The translations under genes and the position numbers were made by a program. Under the pieces are notes generated by a model, which was not told the origin of the DNA, ran no database searches, and saw only the letters and a list, made by a program, of their open reading frames with translations. A stretch of DNA of 64,000 nucleotides from Peptoniphilus_A sp001811425 (lineage in GTDB: Bacteria > Bacillota > Clostridia > Tissierellales > Peptoniphilaceae). Below are positions 35,606 through 43,912 of the stretch, in pieces. The stretch spans positions 62,001 through 126,000 of the forward strand of contig NZ_KV804685.1 of NCBI RefSeq assembly GCF_001811425.1, read 5' to 3'. Position 1 is the stretch's first letter; each line of letters starts with the position of its first letter.

Positions 35606-36193
35606 ATGTTAAAGTCTGAAGAAAGAAAAAAAGAAAAAGAAAATAAAATTACAACAGCTGCTCTTTCTTCCTTTAGAGATAAGGGAATAGAGTCAACTTC
35701 AATTAGAGACATAATGAATAGAACAGACTTAGGGCTAGGTACATTTTATCTCTACTTCAGAGACAAAAGAGATCTTGAAGAAAAAATTGTTTTAGATATT
35801 ATGACAGAATTAATTGTTAATGCCGAAGCTAAGTGTAAAGGTGAGGATTCTAAAAAGAGATTGATTTCCTTTTTTGATTATATAATTGAGCATTTAATAA
35901 AGGATCCACTTGAGTTAAAACTTATTTCAAATAATTTAAACTGGGCTCTTTATGCAAAAGTTGAAAATGATGATAGGTTTAAAGAAGAAGAGACAACTTT
36001 ACATTTTATTTTAAATAAGTATTCAAATTTGTTTCCTGCAATTTTATCAGACGAAGAGAGGCTTTTTATTTTGTCGCTCACTATTAGAATTGTGCTTTCA
36101 ACTTGTGAGTCCGCATTAATGGATGATTCAGTGCTTGAAATAGAAGATATGAAACCAGTTTTATATAAAATTGTGGACAGGATATTTAGGTAG
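35606..36193 (+). CDS. TetR/AcrR family transcriptional regulator
   Basis: A 195-aa dimeric repressor with the N-terminal helix-turn-helix: ITTAALSSFRDKGIESTSIRDIM then LGLGTFYLYFRDKRDL (residues 50-65). The C-terminal ligand domain is variable and gives no hint of the inducer. RBS GGGAGGATAT. It is followed 7 bp later by an MMPL exporter and a secreted heptad-repeat protein, so it probably represses this operon via the palindrome at 35575. Confidence 0.93.
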   Translation: MLKSEERKKEKENKITTAALSSFRDKGIESTSIRDIMNRTDLGLGTFYLYFRDKRDLEEKIVLDIMTELIVNAEAKCKGEDSKKRLISFFDYIIEHLIKDPLELKLISNNLNWALYAKVENDDRFKEEETTLHFILNKYSNLFPAILSDEERLFILSLTIRIVLSTCESALMDDSVLEIEDMKPVLYKIVDRIFR

Positions 36194-36200
36194 TGTTTGA

Positions 36201-38255
36201 ATGAAAAAATTTACAAAATTTATTTCACATAGACCTAAGTTTGTGCTTTTGGTTATGACCCTACTTCTTATTCCAGCCTTTTTAGGTTATAAGCTTACGG
36301 GAGTCAACTATGATATTTTATCTTACTTGCCAAAGGACTTAAAATCTACTCAAGGTCAGGAGATTTTGGATAAGGATTTTAAAAATGCTGCCACAGGCAT
36401 GTTAATCCTAGAGGGGACTGACCATGAAGCAGAAGTTTTGAGAGAAAAAATACTAAAAATTGATGGCGTAGAAGATGTAATTTCTAAGACATCAACTGTT
36501 GGCAATATGATTCCCAGTGAATTTTTGCCAGATGATATAAAAGATATTTTTTATGCTGAAGATTCTACCCTAATGATCGTAAAATTTAGCGAGTCGTCTT
36601 CATCATTAAAGACTATGTCTGCTATTGATCAAATTAGAAGTATCGAATCAAATCAAAAATATTTAAGTGGGATTTCCTCTCTAGTAAAAGATACCAAGGA
36701 CTTAATTGACAAGGAAACGCCAATATATGTTGCCCTTGCTGTTACTCTCGGACTTATTATTTTATCTCTTACTAATGAATCCACAATCATACCCTTTGTT
36801 TTTATTCTAACTATAGGTTATGCAGTTTTATATAACTTTGGGACTAATATATTTTTGGGAGAGATATCCTATATCACCAAGGCCATAGCGGCGGTTTTGC
36901 AGCTGGCAGTTACCATGGACTATTCTATATTCCTCTACCACAGATATGTAGAAGAGAAAAAGAATTTTGACAATAAAAATGATGCCATGGACATGGCAAT
37001 TCAAGAAACTATTTCTTCACTCTTTGCCTCATCTCTGACAACTTTTGCAGGCTTTATTGTTTTAATAGCCATGAGATTAGGACTTGGAAAAGACATTGGT
37101 CTTGTAATGAGTAAGGGTGTCTTAATAGGACTCATAGCAACAGTTACAGTTCTTCCTGCCATGCTACTTGTAGCTGAAAAATTTATCAACAAGTACAATC
37201 ACAGAGTAATGCTTCCTGAATTTAATAAGTTGGCAGATTTTACAATAAAGCATAAAAAAACTCTTTTTACAGTTTTTCTTTTGCTTTTTGTACCTGCAAT
37301 TTATGGTTCAGTTAATACAAAACTTTACTACAACTTGGACAGATCGCTTCCACAGGACTTAGATTCAATAGTTGCCTTAAATAAAATGAAAAAAGATTAT
37401 GATATGGCAAGTACCCACTTCATTGTTGTAAAAGATGACCTTTCAAAGTCAGACTTAGAAGGTCTTATAAGCGATATAAAGGGCGTCGAGGGCATAAACT
37501 CTGTTTTGAGTGCAAGTTCTGTCACAGGATACACTATCCCAAGTGAATTTTTGCCTGAGAAGCTTCAGGATAATTTTTCAAAAAATGGCTATCAGATGAT
37601 TATGGCAAACTCCAAGTTTCAAACAGCATCGCCAGAAGTGAAAAAGCAAGTTGGAGAAATGAAAAGTATCATTAATAAATATGACAAGGAAGGTTATTTG
37701 ACTGGAGAAGCAGTTTTAACTGATGACTTAACAGTTATTTCAGATAGAGACTTTCAAATTGTAAATATAATTTCTATTGCAGTTGTATTTTTAATTATTG
37801 CCATAGTCTTTAAGTCCATTGGCATTCCAATTGTCTTAATTGGAGCAATTGAACTTGCAATCCAAATAAATATGGGAATTCCATTTTATTTAAATCACAC
37901 TATACCTTTTATCACATCAATAATAATTGGGGTAATACAGCTTGGATCTACTATTGACTACTCGATTTTAATGACTGACAGATTTTTGGCTGAATATAAT
38001 AAAACCAAGAATGTAGATGAGTCTATCAAAATTTCAGTTAAGGAGACTTCAAAATCCATTGTCACATCTGCTTTATCCTTTATGGCAGCCACAATTGGTG
38101 TAGGTATTTTTTCAAAAATGGAAATTGTATCGACGATTTGTACATTTTTAGCTAGAGGTGCAATTATTAGTATGTGCGTAATTATACTATTATTGCCTGC
38201 TATTATTTCAGTATGTTTTCCAATAATAAAGAAAACTACTAAGGGTTTAGATTAA
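36201..38255 (+). CDS. MMPL/RND superfamily exporter
   Basis: A 684-aa membrane transporter of two similar halves. Each half is a membrane helix, an extracytoplasmic loop domain, then five more helices. The Asp-Tyr proton-relay pair found in MmpL-type transporters appears in both: AVTMDYSIFLYHRY (first half) and GSTIDYSILMTDRF (second half). Substrates in the family are lipids, glycolipids or small amphipathic molecules; here unknown. It lies between a TetR regulator and a secreted protein with X-X-X-Leu-X-X-Gly repeats, a pairing common in clostridia. Start ATG 36201. Confidence 0.92.
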   Translation: MKKFTKFISHRPKFVLLVMTLLLIPAFLGYKLTGVNYDILSYLPKDLKSTQGQEILDKDFKNAATGMLILEGTDHEAEVLREKILKIDGVEDVISKTSTVGNMIPSEFLPDDIKDIFYAEDSTLMIVKFSESSSSLKTMSAIDQIRSIESNQKYLSGISSLVKDTKDLIDKETPIYVALAVTLGLIILSLTNESTIIPFVFILTIGYAVLYNFGTNIFLGEISYITKAIAAVLQLAVTMDYSIFLYHRYVEEKKNFDNKNDAMDMAIQETISSLFASSLTTFAGFIVLIAMRLGLGKDIGLVMSKGVLIGLIATVTVLPAMLLVAEKFINKYNHRVMLPEFNKLADFTIKHKKTLFTVFLLLFVPAIYGSVNTKLYYNLDRSLPQDLDSIVALNKMKKDYDMASTHFIVVKDDLSKSDLEGLISDIKGVEGINSVLSASSVTGYTIPSEFLPEKLQDNFSKNGYQMIMANSKFQTASPEVKKQVGEMKSIINKYDKEGYLTGEAVLTDDLTVISDRDFQIVNIISIAVVFLIIAIVFKSIGIPIVLIGAIELAIQINMGIPFYLNHTIPFITSIIIGVIQLGSTIDYSILMTDRFLAEYNKTKNVDESIKISVKETSKSIVTSALSFMAATIGVGIFSKMEIVSTICTFLARGAIISMCVIILLLPAIISVCFPIIKKTTKGLD

Positions 38256-38278
38256 AAAATATTTTAAGGAGAAGAAAA

Positions 38279-40738
38279 ATGAATAAAAAAGTTCAAAAAG
38301 GTGTAATTACAGTTGTTTTGTCTTCCATGATTTTGACAAATACAGCTTTTGCTGCATCAAATGTCATAAATAAAAGTGAAACTGTTTATGTCTTAAAAGA
38401 AAATGACAATATTAAAGATAAAACTGTTTCAGTTTGGTTAAATTCAGAAGAAAATATTAAGGGCAAGGACAAGTCCAACTTAAAAAATGTTAAAAATTTG
38501 AAGACTGATGAAGAAGTTGAAAATAAAAATGGTTATATTTATTGGGATGAAAATGTAAAGGACATTTACTACCAAGGCAAGAGTGAAGAAAATATTCCAA
38601 TTGATGTAAAAATTGATTATTATCTTGACGGCGAAAAAATGGAAAATAGTGAATTAAAGGGCAAGTCTGGCCACCTTAAATTAGTTATTTCAACTGAAAA
38701 CAATAAGTATGTCATAAAGAATATTGCAGGCAAAAAAACTAAGGTCTATGCACCTTATACAGTTATAGCAGCACTATCCTTCCCACTAGAAGTTGCATCA
38801 AACATTGAATCTGATGATGCAAAAATTGCAAAGGATGGCAAAAATGAAGTTGTAACTTCAGTATTGACTCCAGGTCTTAGAGAAAACTTTGAAAGTATTT
38901 TAGAAGATAGGCAAATGGAAGAATTTAGAAGTGAAGCAGTAGTTGAAATGGATATAAAAGATTACGATCCAGTGGAAGCTTATGTGGTAATCTCTAATGA
39001 GTTATTCCAAAACGAAGCAGATTTAGAGACAATTGACAAGCTTCGTGATGGCGTTAGAGAGCTTGAAGACAATTCACAAAAACTAGTTGACGCATCTACA
39101 AAACTATCTGAAGCCCAAGGCAAATTAAATGATGGTCTAAGCGAACTGGGCGATGGAACTGTTAAACTTAAGGATGGTTCCAAAGAGCTTTACGATAAAT
39201 CTGGAGACTTCGAAGAAAAAATTGACGAAGTAATTGAAAAGGTTGAGCCAATTCCAGGTGCTGCAGAAGAAATGTATGAAGGTGGTAGCAAATTAACTTC
39301 TGGAATTAGCGACTATACTTCTGCAGTGGGCAAGATGAATGAAAAAACTGGAGAAATGAAAGATGGAGCCAAAAAACTTCATGATGGCTCAGTTGAACTA
39401 GACAATGGACTTGGAAAGTTAAAGGATGCCACAGTACAATTAAGAGAAGGTTCAAGTAAATTAAGTAAGATTGACGAAATGAAGGAAGAAGCTTTAAAGA
39501 AGTTGTCAGAATTAAAATCTGGAATAGGACAGCTTTCTGCCGGCGCCCATAAACTTGAGGCAGGAGCAGCAAAGGCTTATGAAGGTGCAAATAAACTTGC
39601 AGCAGGTGAAGGTGAATTTAATTCTAATTTCCAAGCCTTAAATGGAAAAGTTCAAGCTATGAATGTGCCAGATCTATCAGGACTTGGAAATATAAATGTT
39701 GAAGGAGATTTAAAAAACATTGGTGCAAAAGCACAAGAAATTGGTGGAAGTGCACAGTCAATAGGATTATCAGCTGCTGAAATTGGAAAAGCTATAGCAG
39801 TATTAAGTCAAAGTGAGGACCCAGCGGCACAACAAGCTATTGGAATATTACAGGGTGCGGCAGCAAACTTAGGACAAAATGCAGCTGGTATTGGACAAAA
39901 TGCACAGAGTATTGGAGCATCAACACAAAAAGTTGGAAATGACCTTCAAGCGCTAAAAGGTTTAAGCAGTATGGCTGGACAATTAGAAGGTTTAAATGAA
40001 TTAAAGGGCGGAATGAATCAACTTGCACAAGCGTCAGAACAAATAAATGCTGGAGCAAGTCAACTTCCTGCAGGTCTTGAAGAGTTAAAAGGTGGAACAA
40101 CAGAGCTTTCTAATGGAGCAAATCAAATTAATTCTGCTCTTGAAAAGGCTATGTCAGAAGCAGCATCAAAACTTGACACTTCACAACTTATGAAGCTTTC
40201 AGATTCTCTTGTCAAACTTGATGATGCAGCAGGAAAATTAAAGGACGGCTCATCAAAATTAAGAGAAGGAACAGAAAAGAGTGAGGATGCAGTAAATAAA
40301 TTTACAGATGCAATTACTGAGCTTGACTCAAATTCACCTAAACTAAATTCAGGAGCAAATGAACTTACTGAGGGACTATTAGAATTCCGCGACAAGTCTG
40401 TATTATTTAAAGATTTTCCAAGACTTAAGACTGAAGGTGTAGTTCCTTTGAGAGATGGAATTAAGAAGTTAGATGACGGAATCATCGACTTAAACTCTGG
40501 AGCTATTGAATTAAAAGATGGTGGAGTCTTAATAGATGACAACATGAAAATTTTTGCAGAAAAATTAGAAGAATTTAAACAAAAGGGAATTGATGAATTA
40601 GACAAGAAGACACAAGAACTTCCTGAGTTTAAAGAAATTGTTGACACTATGTCTGAACTCTCTAAAGAAGATTCATCCTTTACAGGAACTTCTGAAGACT
40701 TTGATACTAAGTATAGAATAATCGAAAAAATAAAATAA
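38279..40738 (+). CDS. secreted X-X-X-Leu-X-X-Gly heptad-repeat protein (YhgE-like coiled coil)
   Basis: An 819-aa exported protein. The signal peptide ends near Ala25 (TAFAAS). Residues about 30-250 form a globular domain. Most of the rest is dozens of Leu/Gly heptads such as LKDGSKEL, LHDGSVEL, LREGSSKL, LKGGTTEL and LTEGLLEF, a long bundle or rod. Residues about 460-575 depart from the rule and are rich in Gly, Ala, Gln and Ile (KAQEIGGSAQSIGL-like). Unlike YhgE/Pip there is no C-terminal membrane domain. It sits 23 bp after the MMPL exporter, RBS AAGGAGAAG, and may act as that pump's extracytoplasmic adaptor, which is inference. Confidence 0.85.
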   Translation: MNKKVQKGVITVVLSSMILTNTAFAASNVINKSETVYVLKENDNIKDKTVSVWLNSEENIKGKDKSNLKNVKNLKTDEEVENKNGYIYWDENVKDIYYQGKSEENIPIDVKIDYYLDGEKMENSELKGKSGHLKLVISTENNKYVIKNIAGKKTKVYAPYTVIAALSFPLEVASNIESDDAKIAKDGKNEVVTSVLTPGLRENFESILEDRQMEEFRSEAVVEMDIKDYDPVEAYVVISNELFQNEADLETIDKLRDGVRELEDNSQKLVDASTKLSEAQGKLNDGLSELGDGTVKLKDGSKELYDKSGDFEEKIDEVIEKVEPIPGAAEEMYEGGSKLTSGISDYTSAVGKMNEKTGEMKDGAKKLHDGSVELDNGLGKLKDATVQLREGSSKLSKIDEMKEEALKKLSELKSGIGQLSAGAHKLEAGAAKAYEGANKLAAGEGEFNSNFQALNGKVQAMNVPDLSGLGNINVEGDLKNIGAKAQEIGGSAQSIGLSAAEIGKAIAVLSQSEDPAAQQAIGILQGAAANLGQNAAGIGQNAQSIGASTQKVGNDLQALKGLSSMAGQLEGLNELKGGMNQLAQASEQINAGASQLPAGLEELKGGTTELSNGANQINSALEKAMSEAASKLDTSQLMKLSDSLVKLDDAAGKLKDGSSKLREGTEKSEDAVNKFTDAITELDSNSPKLNSGANELTEGLLEFRDKSVLFKDFPRLKTEGVVPLRDGIKKLDDGIIDLNSGAIELKDGGVLIDDNMKIFAEKLEEFKQKGIDELDKKTQELPEFKEIVDTMSELSKEDSSFTGTSEDFDTKYRIIEKIK

Positions 40739-40797
40739 TGTGACAAATCCGAAAATTTGGGTATTACATGATTAATATCAATTTTTAGGAGGCCATT

Positions 40798-41064
40798 ATG
40801 GAAATTAAAAAAGGAAACAATTGTTACTATATAGGAGAAGACGAAAATAATTACAAGGGAATTTTGACTTACGAAGAAAAGGGCGATGTAATAGATGCTA
40901 CACACACTATTGTAAAACCTGAGTACGGCGGACAAGGTCTTGCAGGTGAGCTTGTAAAAAAACTTGTAGAAGATGCAAGAAACGAGAATAAAAAAATAAA
41001 GGGAACTTGCTCCTATGTTGAGAAAAAACTTGAATCAAGTGACTTTGACGATGTAAGAGCTTAA
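40798..41064 (+). CDS. small GNAT-type N-acetyltransferase (YjdJ-like)
   Basis: An 88-aa mini-GNAT. VKPEYGGQGLAGELVKKLVEDAR carries the acetyl-CoA-binding Q/G-x-G-x-A loop, and GTCSYVEKKL is the typical ending of the short YjdJ-type class. Substrate unknown. Start ATG 40798 after TTAGGAGGCC. Separate unit with its own terminator. Confidence 0.9.
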   Translation: MEIKKGNNCYYIGEDENNYKGILTYEEKGDVIDATHTIVKPEYGGQGLAGELVKKLVEDARNENKKIKGTCSYVEKKLESSDFDDVRA

Positions 41065-41069
41065 AAATG

Positions 41070-41098
41070 AGATGGGTGAGACATTGCCCATCTTTTTT
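41070..41098 (+). terminator. Rho-independent terminator after the mini-GNAT gene
   Basis: AGATGGG and CCCATCT form a 7-bp stem around a 9-base loop, followed by TTTTT. Confidence 0.85.
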
Positions 41099-41156
41099 AA
41101 TTAAATATTTACGCTCACGCTTTAAAGCAGTATAATTAGCAAAAGGAAGTGGGAAT

Positions 41157-41813
41157 ATGGCAGAAAAGTCTAAAGCAAAAAAAGAACATATTTTGATTGA
41201 AATAGCAAATTCTATTAGCCACGGAATTGGTGTTATCCTTGGAATTATTTTCTTGTTGATGTTAATTATTCCAAGTGCAAAAAATGGCGAGGTCTTAAAG
41301 ACAGTTGCCTTTTCTATATATGGTGGATGCTTTATATTTATGTATTTAATGAGCACAATTTACCATGCAATTCAGCACAAGGGAGCAAAAAAAATTCTTA
41401 GAATTTTCGACCATGTGTCCATATATTATTTTATAGCAGGAAGTTTTACTCCAATAATACTTTTACTTACAAAGGGAAAGTTTAGATTATTTTTTATAAT
41501 TTTAATCTGGGCAATAGCAATTTTTGGAACAGTTTTTAAGATTGCTACATATAAAGATTATGACAAGTTAAAAACTATTTCTGTTATTATTTATATTGCC
41601 ATGGGTTGGCTTTCTGTATTTTTAATTAAGCCAATTGTAGCAAATACAACTTGGAAGTTTATGCTTCTCTTAGTTTTAGGTGGCGTTGTTTATACTGCAG
41701 GAACTTATTTCTACAAATCAAAGAAGTTCAAAGGCAATCACATAATTTGGCACTTCTTTGTCTTAGCAGCATCAATAATTCACTTTATTGCCTTTTATCT
41801 TTATATTTCATAA
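41157..41813 (+). CDS. hemolysin III family (PAQR-like) membrane protein
   Basis: A 218-aa, seven-helix membrane protein. Family marks: EIANSISHGIGVILGI near the N-terminus with the conserved Ser/His, STIYHAIQHKGAKKILRIFDHVSIYYFIAG in helix 2-3, and the closing HIIWHFFVLAASIIHFIAFYLY with the C-terminal histidines of a presumed zinc site. The hemolysin name is historical; in bacteria the role is unclear (membrane homeostasis or hydrolase). TATAAT lies about 25 bases upstream of RBS GGAAGTGG. Confidence 0.92.
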   Translation: MAEKSKAKKEHILIEIANSISHGIGVILGIIFLLMLIIPSAKNGEVLKTVAFSIYGGCFIFMYLMSTIYHAIQHKGAKKILRIFDHVSIYYFIAGSFTPIILLLTKGKFRLFFIILIWAIAIFGTVFKIATYKDYDKLKTISVIIYIAMGWLSVFLIKPIVANTTWKFMLLLVLGGVVYTAGTYFYKSKKFKGNHIIWHFFVLAASIIHFIAFYLYIS

Positions 41814-41824
41814 AAAATTTTGGT

Positions 41825-41853
41825 TCATCAAATTGATGGACCAATTTTTTTGT
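41825..41853 (+). terminator. terminator after the hemolysin III gene
   Basis: TTGGTTCATC and GATGGACCAA pair around AAATT (one wobble), followed by a T tract immediately before the assembly gap. Confidence 0.85.
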
Positions 41854-41862
41854 AAAAAAAAA

Positions 41863-41962
41863 NNNNNNNNNNNNNNNNNNNNNNNNNNNNNNNNNNNNNN
41901 NNNNNNNNNNNNNNNNNNNNNNNNNNNNNNNNNNNNNNNNNNNNNNNNNNNNNNNNNNNNNN
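41863..41962. other. assembly gap (100 N)
   Basis: Exactly 100 N, the placeholder for a gap of unknown size, flanked by poly-A (about ten A's) on the left and nine A's on the right. Gene content inside cannot be inferred, and any ORF crossing it is an artefact. Confidence 0.99.
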
Positions 41963-41970
41963 AAAAAAAA

Positions 41971-41987
41971 ACGAGCCTTGAGCTCGT
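41971..41987 (-). terminator. terminator for the minus-strand EIIC gene
   Basis: Read on the minus strand, ACGAGC, loop TCAAG, GCTCGT, followed by T's that continue into the poly-A edge of the gap. Confidence 0.8.
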
Positions 41988-41992
41988 CAATT

Positions 41993-43015
41993 TTATTTAA
42001 AATATAATTTCATGTCGCCATCTTGAATTAGGCCCCTGCGATAAAATATTTCATAAATTGCAAAAGTCACAAGAGCTGGCAAAATTATGTGCATAAGTAA
42101 AACTATGCCAAGAAGCTTAGTAAAAGGAACATCAGGCATTGCTGTGAAGGTAGAAATTTGTCCCACAAGTCCACTTGTGCCCATGCCAGATCCCAGAGGT
42201 GTGTTTTCAAGTTTAAAGACCATAGTAGAAACTGGTCCTAAGATTGCCGATGAAATAATTGGTGGAATAATAATTATTGGCTTTCTTACAATATTTGGCA
42301 TTTGTAGCATTGATGTTCCAAGACCTTGTGCCACAAGCCCTTCCATTTTGTTGTCGCGATAAGAGATAACTGCAAAGCCAACCATTTGACAACAACAGCC
42401 AATAGTTGCAGCTCCACCAGCAAGAGATGAAAGGGAAAGCATCATGCAAAGTGCAGCTGATGAAATTGGAAGAGTGAGGACAATCCCAACTATAACAGAT
42501 ACGATGATTCCCATAAAGAAAGGAGCCTTATCAGTGGCATTAATAATAATTGCGCCGAGAAGGTTCATAAAGGCACCGATGTATGGTCCAACGAAGTTTG
42601 CAATAAATACTCCAACTAAAACTGTAACAGCAGGAGTGATTATAATGTCGATTTTTGTTTTTCTGCTGACAAGTTTTCCAAACTCAACAGCAAAAATTGT
42701 GGCTATATAAACTCCCATAGGTCCGCCAAGTTCGTTGCCTGCAATGCCCACAACTGTTGCAGCATAGACTACAAGACTTGGGGCTGACATTGCTGTTGCA
42801 ATAGCTACTGCTATGGCAGGTCCTGTTGCCTTTTGTGCTAAGGGCCAAAGGACTTCTGTCAAAAATTCAATGTTAAAACTTTTACCAATGGTATTTAAAA
42901 TTGTGCCCACAAGCAGGGTGGCAAAAAGCCCAAATGCCATGGCACCTAATGCGTCAATAAAATATAACTTTGCCTTCTTCTTCAATTTTTCGTTAAAATT
43001 TTCTTTTGTCATCAT
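41993..43015 (-). CDS. PTS-type EIIC_2 family membrane transporter (orphan)
   Basis: A 340-aa polytopic protein, about ten helices, rich in Gly/Ala/Ile. The block ALCMMLSLSSLAGGAATIGCCCQMVGFAVIS and the ending PLGSGMGTSGLVGQISTFTAM are typical of the PTS_EIIC_2 family, which transports sugar-like substrates. No EIIA, EIIB or metabolic gene is nearby, so coupling to a phosphotransferase system is not evident. It overlaps the nitroreductase stop by 4 bp (ATGA), so it is translationally coupled downstream of that gene. GGAGAAT is the ribosome site. Confidence 0.83.
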   Translation of the reverse strand: MMTKENFNEKLKKKAKLYFIDALGAMAFGLFATLLVGTILNTIGKSFNIEFLTEVLWPLAQKATGPAIAVAIATAMSAPSLVVYAATVVGIAGNELGGPMGVYIATIFAVEFGKLVSRKTKIDIIITPAVTVLVGVFIANFVGPYIGAFMNLLGAIIINATDKAPFFMGIIVSVIVGIVLTLPISSAALCMMLSLSSLAGGAATIGCCCQMVGFAVISYRDNKMEGLVAQGLGTSMLQMPNIVRKPIIIIPPIISSAILGPVSTMVFKLENTPLGSGMGTSGLVGQISTFTAMPDVPFTKLLGIVLLMHIILPALVTFAIYEIFYRRGLIQDGDMKLYFK

Positions 43016-43593
43016 ATTCTCCTAACAAGGTCCTTTATTTTATATTTTGGCACTATGTAGTTGCCATCTTCGTCTAAGTAATAAGACTGGTCTTCACCTG
43101 CGTCTATTTCCTTTATACTTGACTTAACTTTTGGATAGCCAAAGGCAATTACTACTTCGCAGGAATAGTTATCTTCATAATTTAAAATCTCACGCATTCT
43201 TTTGTCGCTTACACTTCCAATGATGCAAGAGCCAATGCCTTTTTCCGCAGCAGTAAGAGTTAAGTTAGATATTACTAAACCTTCATCAATTCCATTAAAT
43301 CTTAATTTTTTTTCATCGTCACTTAAAATTGCAATAAAATAAACTGGTCTTTCGCCTTCCTTTGGTCTTCCCATATTGTCAGGTAGGGAAGCAGCCCATT
43401 TTGTGTTTTCAAAAATTTCCAAAACCACATCTCTACTTTCAACAGAAACAAATCTAAGGTACTGTCTGTTGTTGGCGCAAGATGCAAATTTAATAGAAGA
43501 TAAAATTTCATCAATGTCCTCTTTTGAAAGGGACCTGCTCTCATCAAACTTTCTATAAGACCTTCTCCACTCCAATAAATTCTCTAAACTCAT
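43012..43593 (-). CDS. nitroreductase family protein
   Basis: A 193-aa FMN flavoprotein. MSLENLLEWRRSYRKFDESR opens the fold with the FMN-binding Arg/Ser, followed by KFASCANNRQYLRFV. The middle contains EGLVISNLTLTAAEKGIGSCIIG. Substrate unknown. It sits upstream of, and overlaps by 4 bp, the orphan EIIC-like gene, a pairing I cannot explain. RBS AAAGGAGG. Confidence 0.9.
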   Translation of the reverse strand: MSLENLLEWRRSYRKFDESRSLSKEDIDEILSSIKFASCANNRQYLRFVSVESRDVVLEIFENTKWAASLPDNMGRPKEGERPVYFIAILSDDEKKLRFNGIDEGLVISNLTLTAAEKGIGSCIIGSVSDKRMREILNYEDNYSCEVVIAFGYPKVKSSIKEIDAGEDQSYYLDEDGNYIVPKYKIKDLVRRI

Positions 43594-43789
43594 TTTTCCT
43601 CCTTTAAAGTAAATTTTTATCCTCGTTAACTTTATATTTTATAACAAAATAATTATTTTACAATAAATTATTAAAATTAACTAAATTCATGTTTTATTTA
43701 ATAAAATGGGGTATATATGCTTTAGTCAAAGAATATAATAATGCGAGAAAAAATTTTAAAAATTTTAACTCAAATTTGATGAAAATGTT

Positions 43790-43818
43790 TTGACACTTTA
43801 GGTAAGTTGTTGTATACT
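43790..43818 (+). promoter_or_regulatory. strong promoter of the acyl-CoA dehydrogenase fusion / flavo-diiron operon
   Basis: TTGACA (43790-43795), exactly 17 bases, TATACT (43813-43818): a near-consensus sigma-A promoter in the 319-bp gap between divergent genes. The remaining upstream DNA (43594-43789) is AT-rich without other clear signals. Confidence 0.85.
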
Positions 43819-43831
43819 TTAATTATTGTAT

Positions 43832-43852
43832 ACCGCTTTGGTGTATCTTTTG
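43832..43852 (+). promoter_or_regulatory. imperfect hairpin/operator in the leader of the fusion gene
   Basis: GTATACC, GCTTT, GGTGTATC: a 7-bp imperfect inverted repeat near the expected transcription start. The core ACCGCTTTGGT recurs in inverted orientation just after the second gene of the operon. Protein-binding site or leader hairpin; no regulator known. Confidence 0.4.
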
Positions 43853-43912
43853 TTTTTCACAATTAAAGTGAAAAATATTTCAAGTATTCTTTAATTTAAA
43901 AAGGAGGAAAAT

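Noticed and set aside
40123..40935. 270-aa minus-strand ORF opposite the heptad-repeat protein
   Set aside because: Ser/Phe-rich product typical of the antisense of a Leu/Gly-repeat gene; it has no ribosome site or homology pattern.
41788..42000. Small ORFs running through the N block on either strand
   Set aside because: They exist only because N is read as unknown; they carry no real coding signal.
42087..43025. Several plus-strand ORFs opposite the EIIC-like and nitroreductase genes
   Set aside because: They are shadows of the minus-strand genes: they lack ribosome sites and family resemblance.
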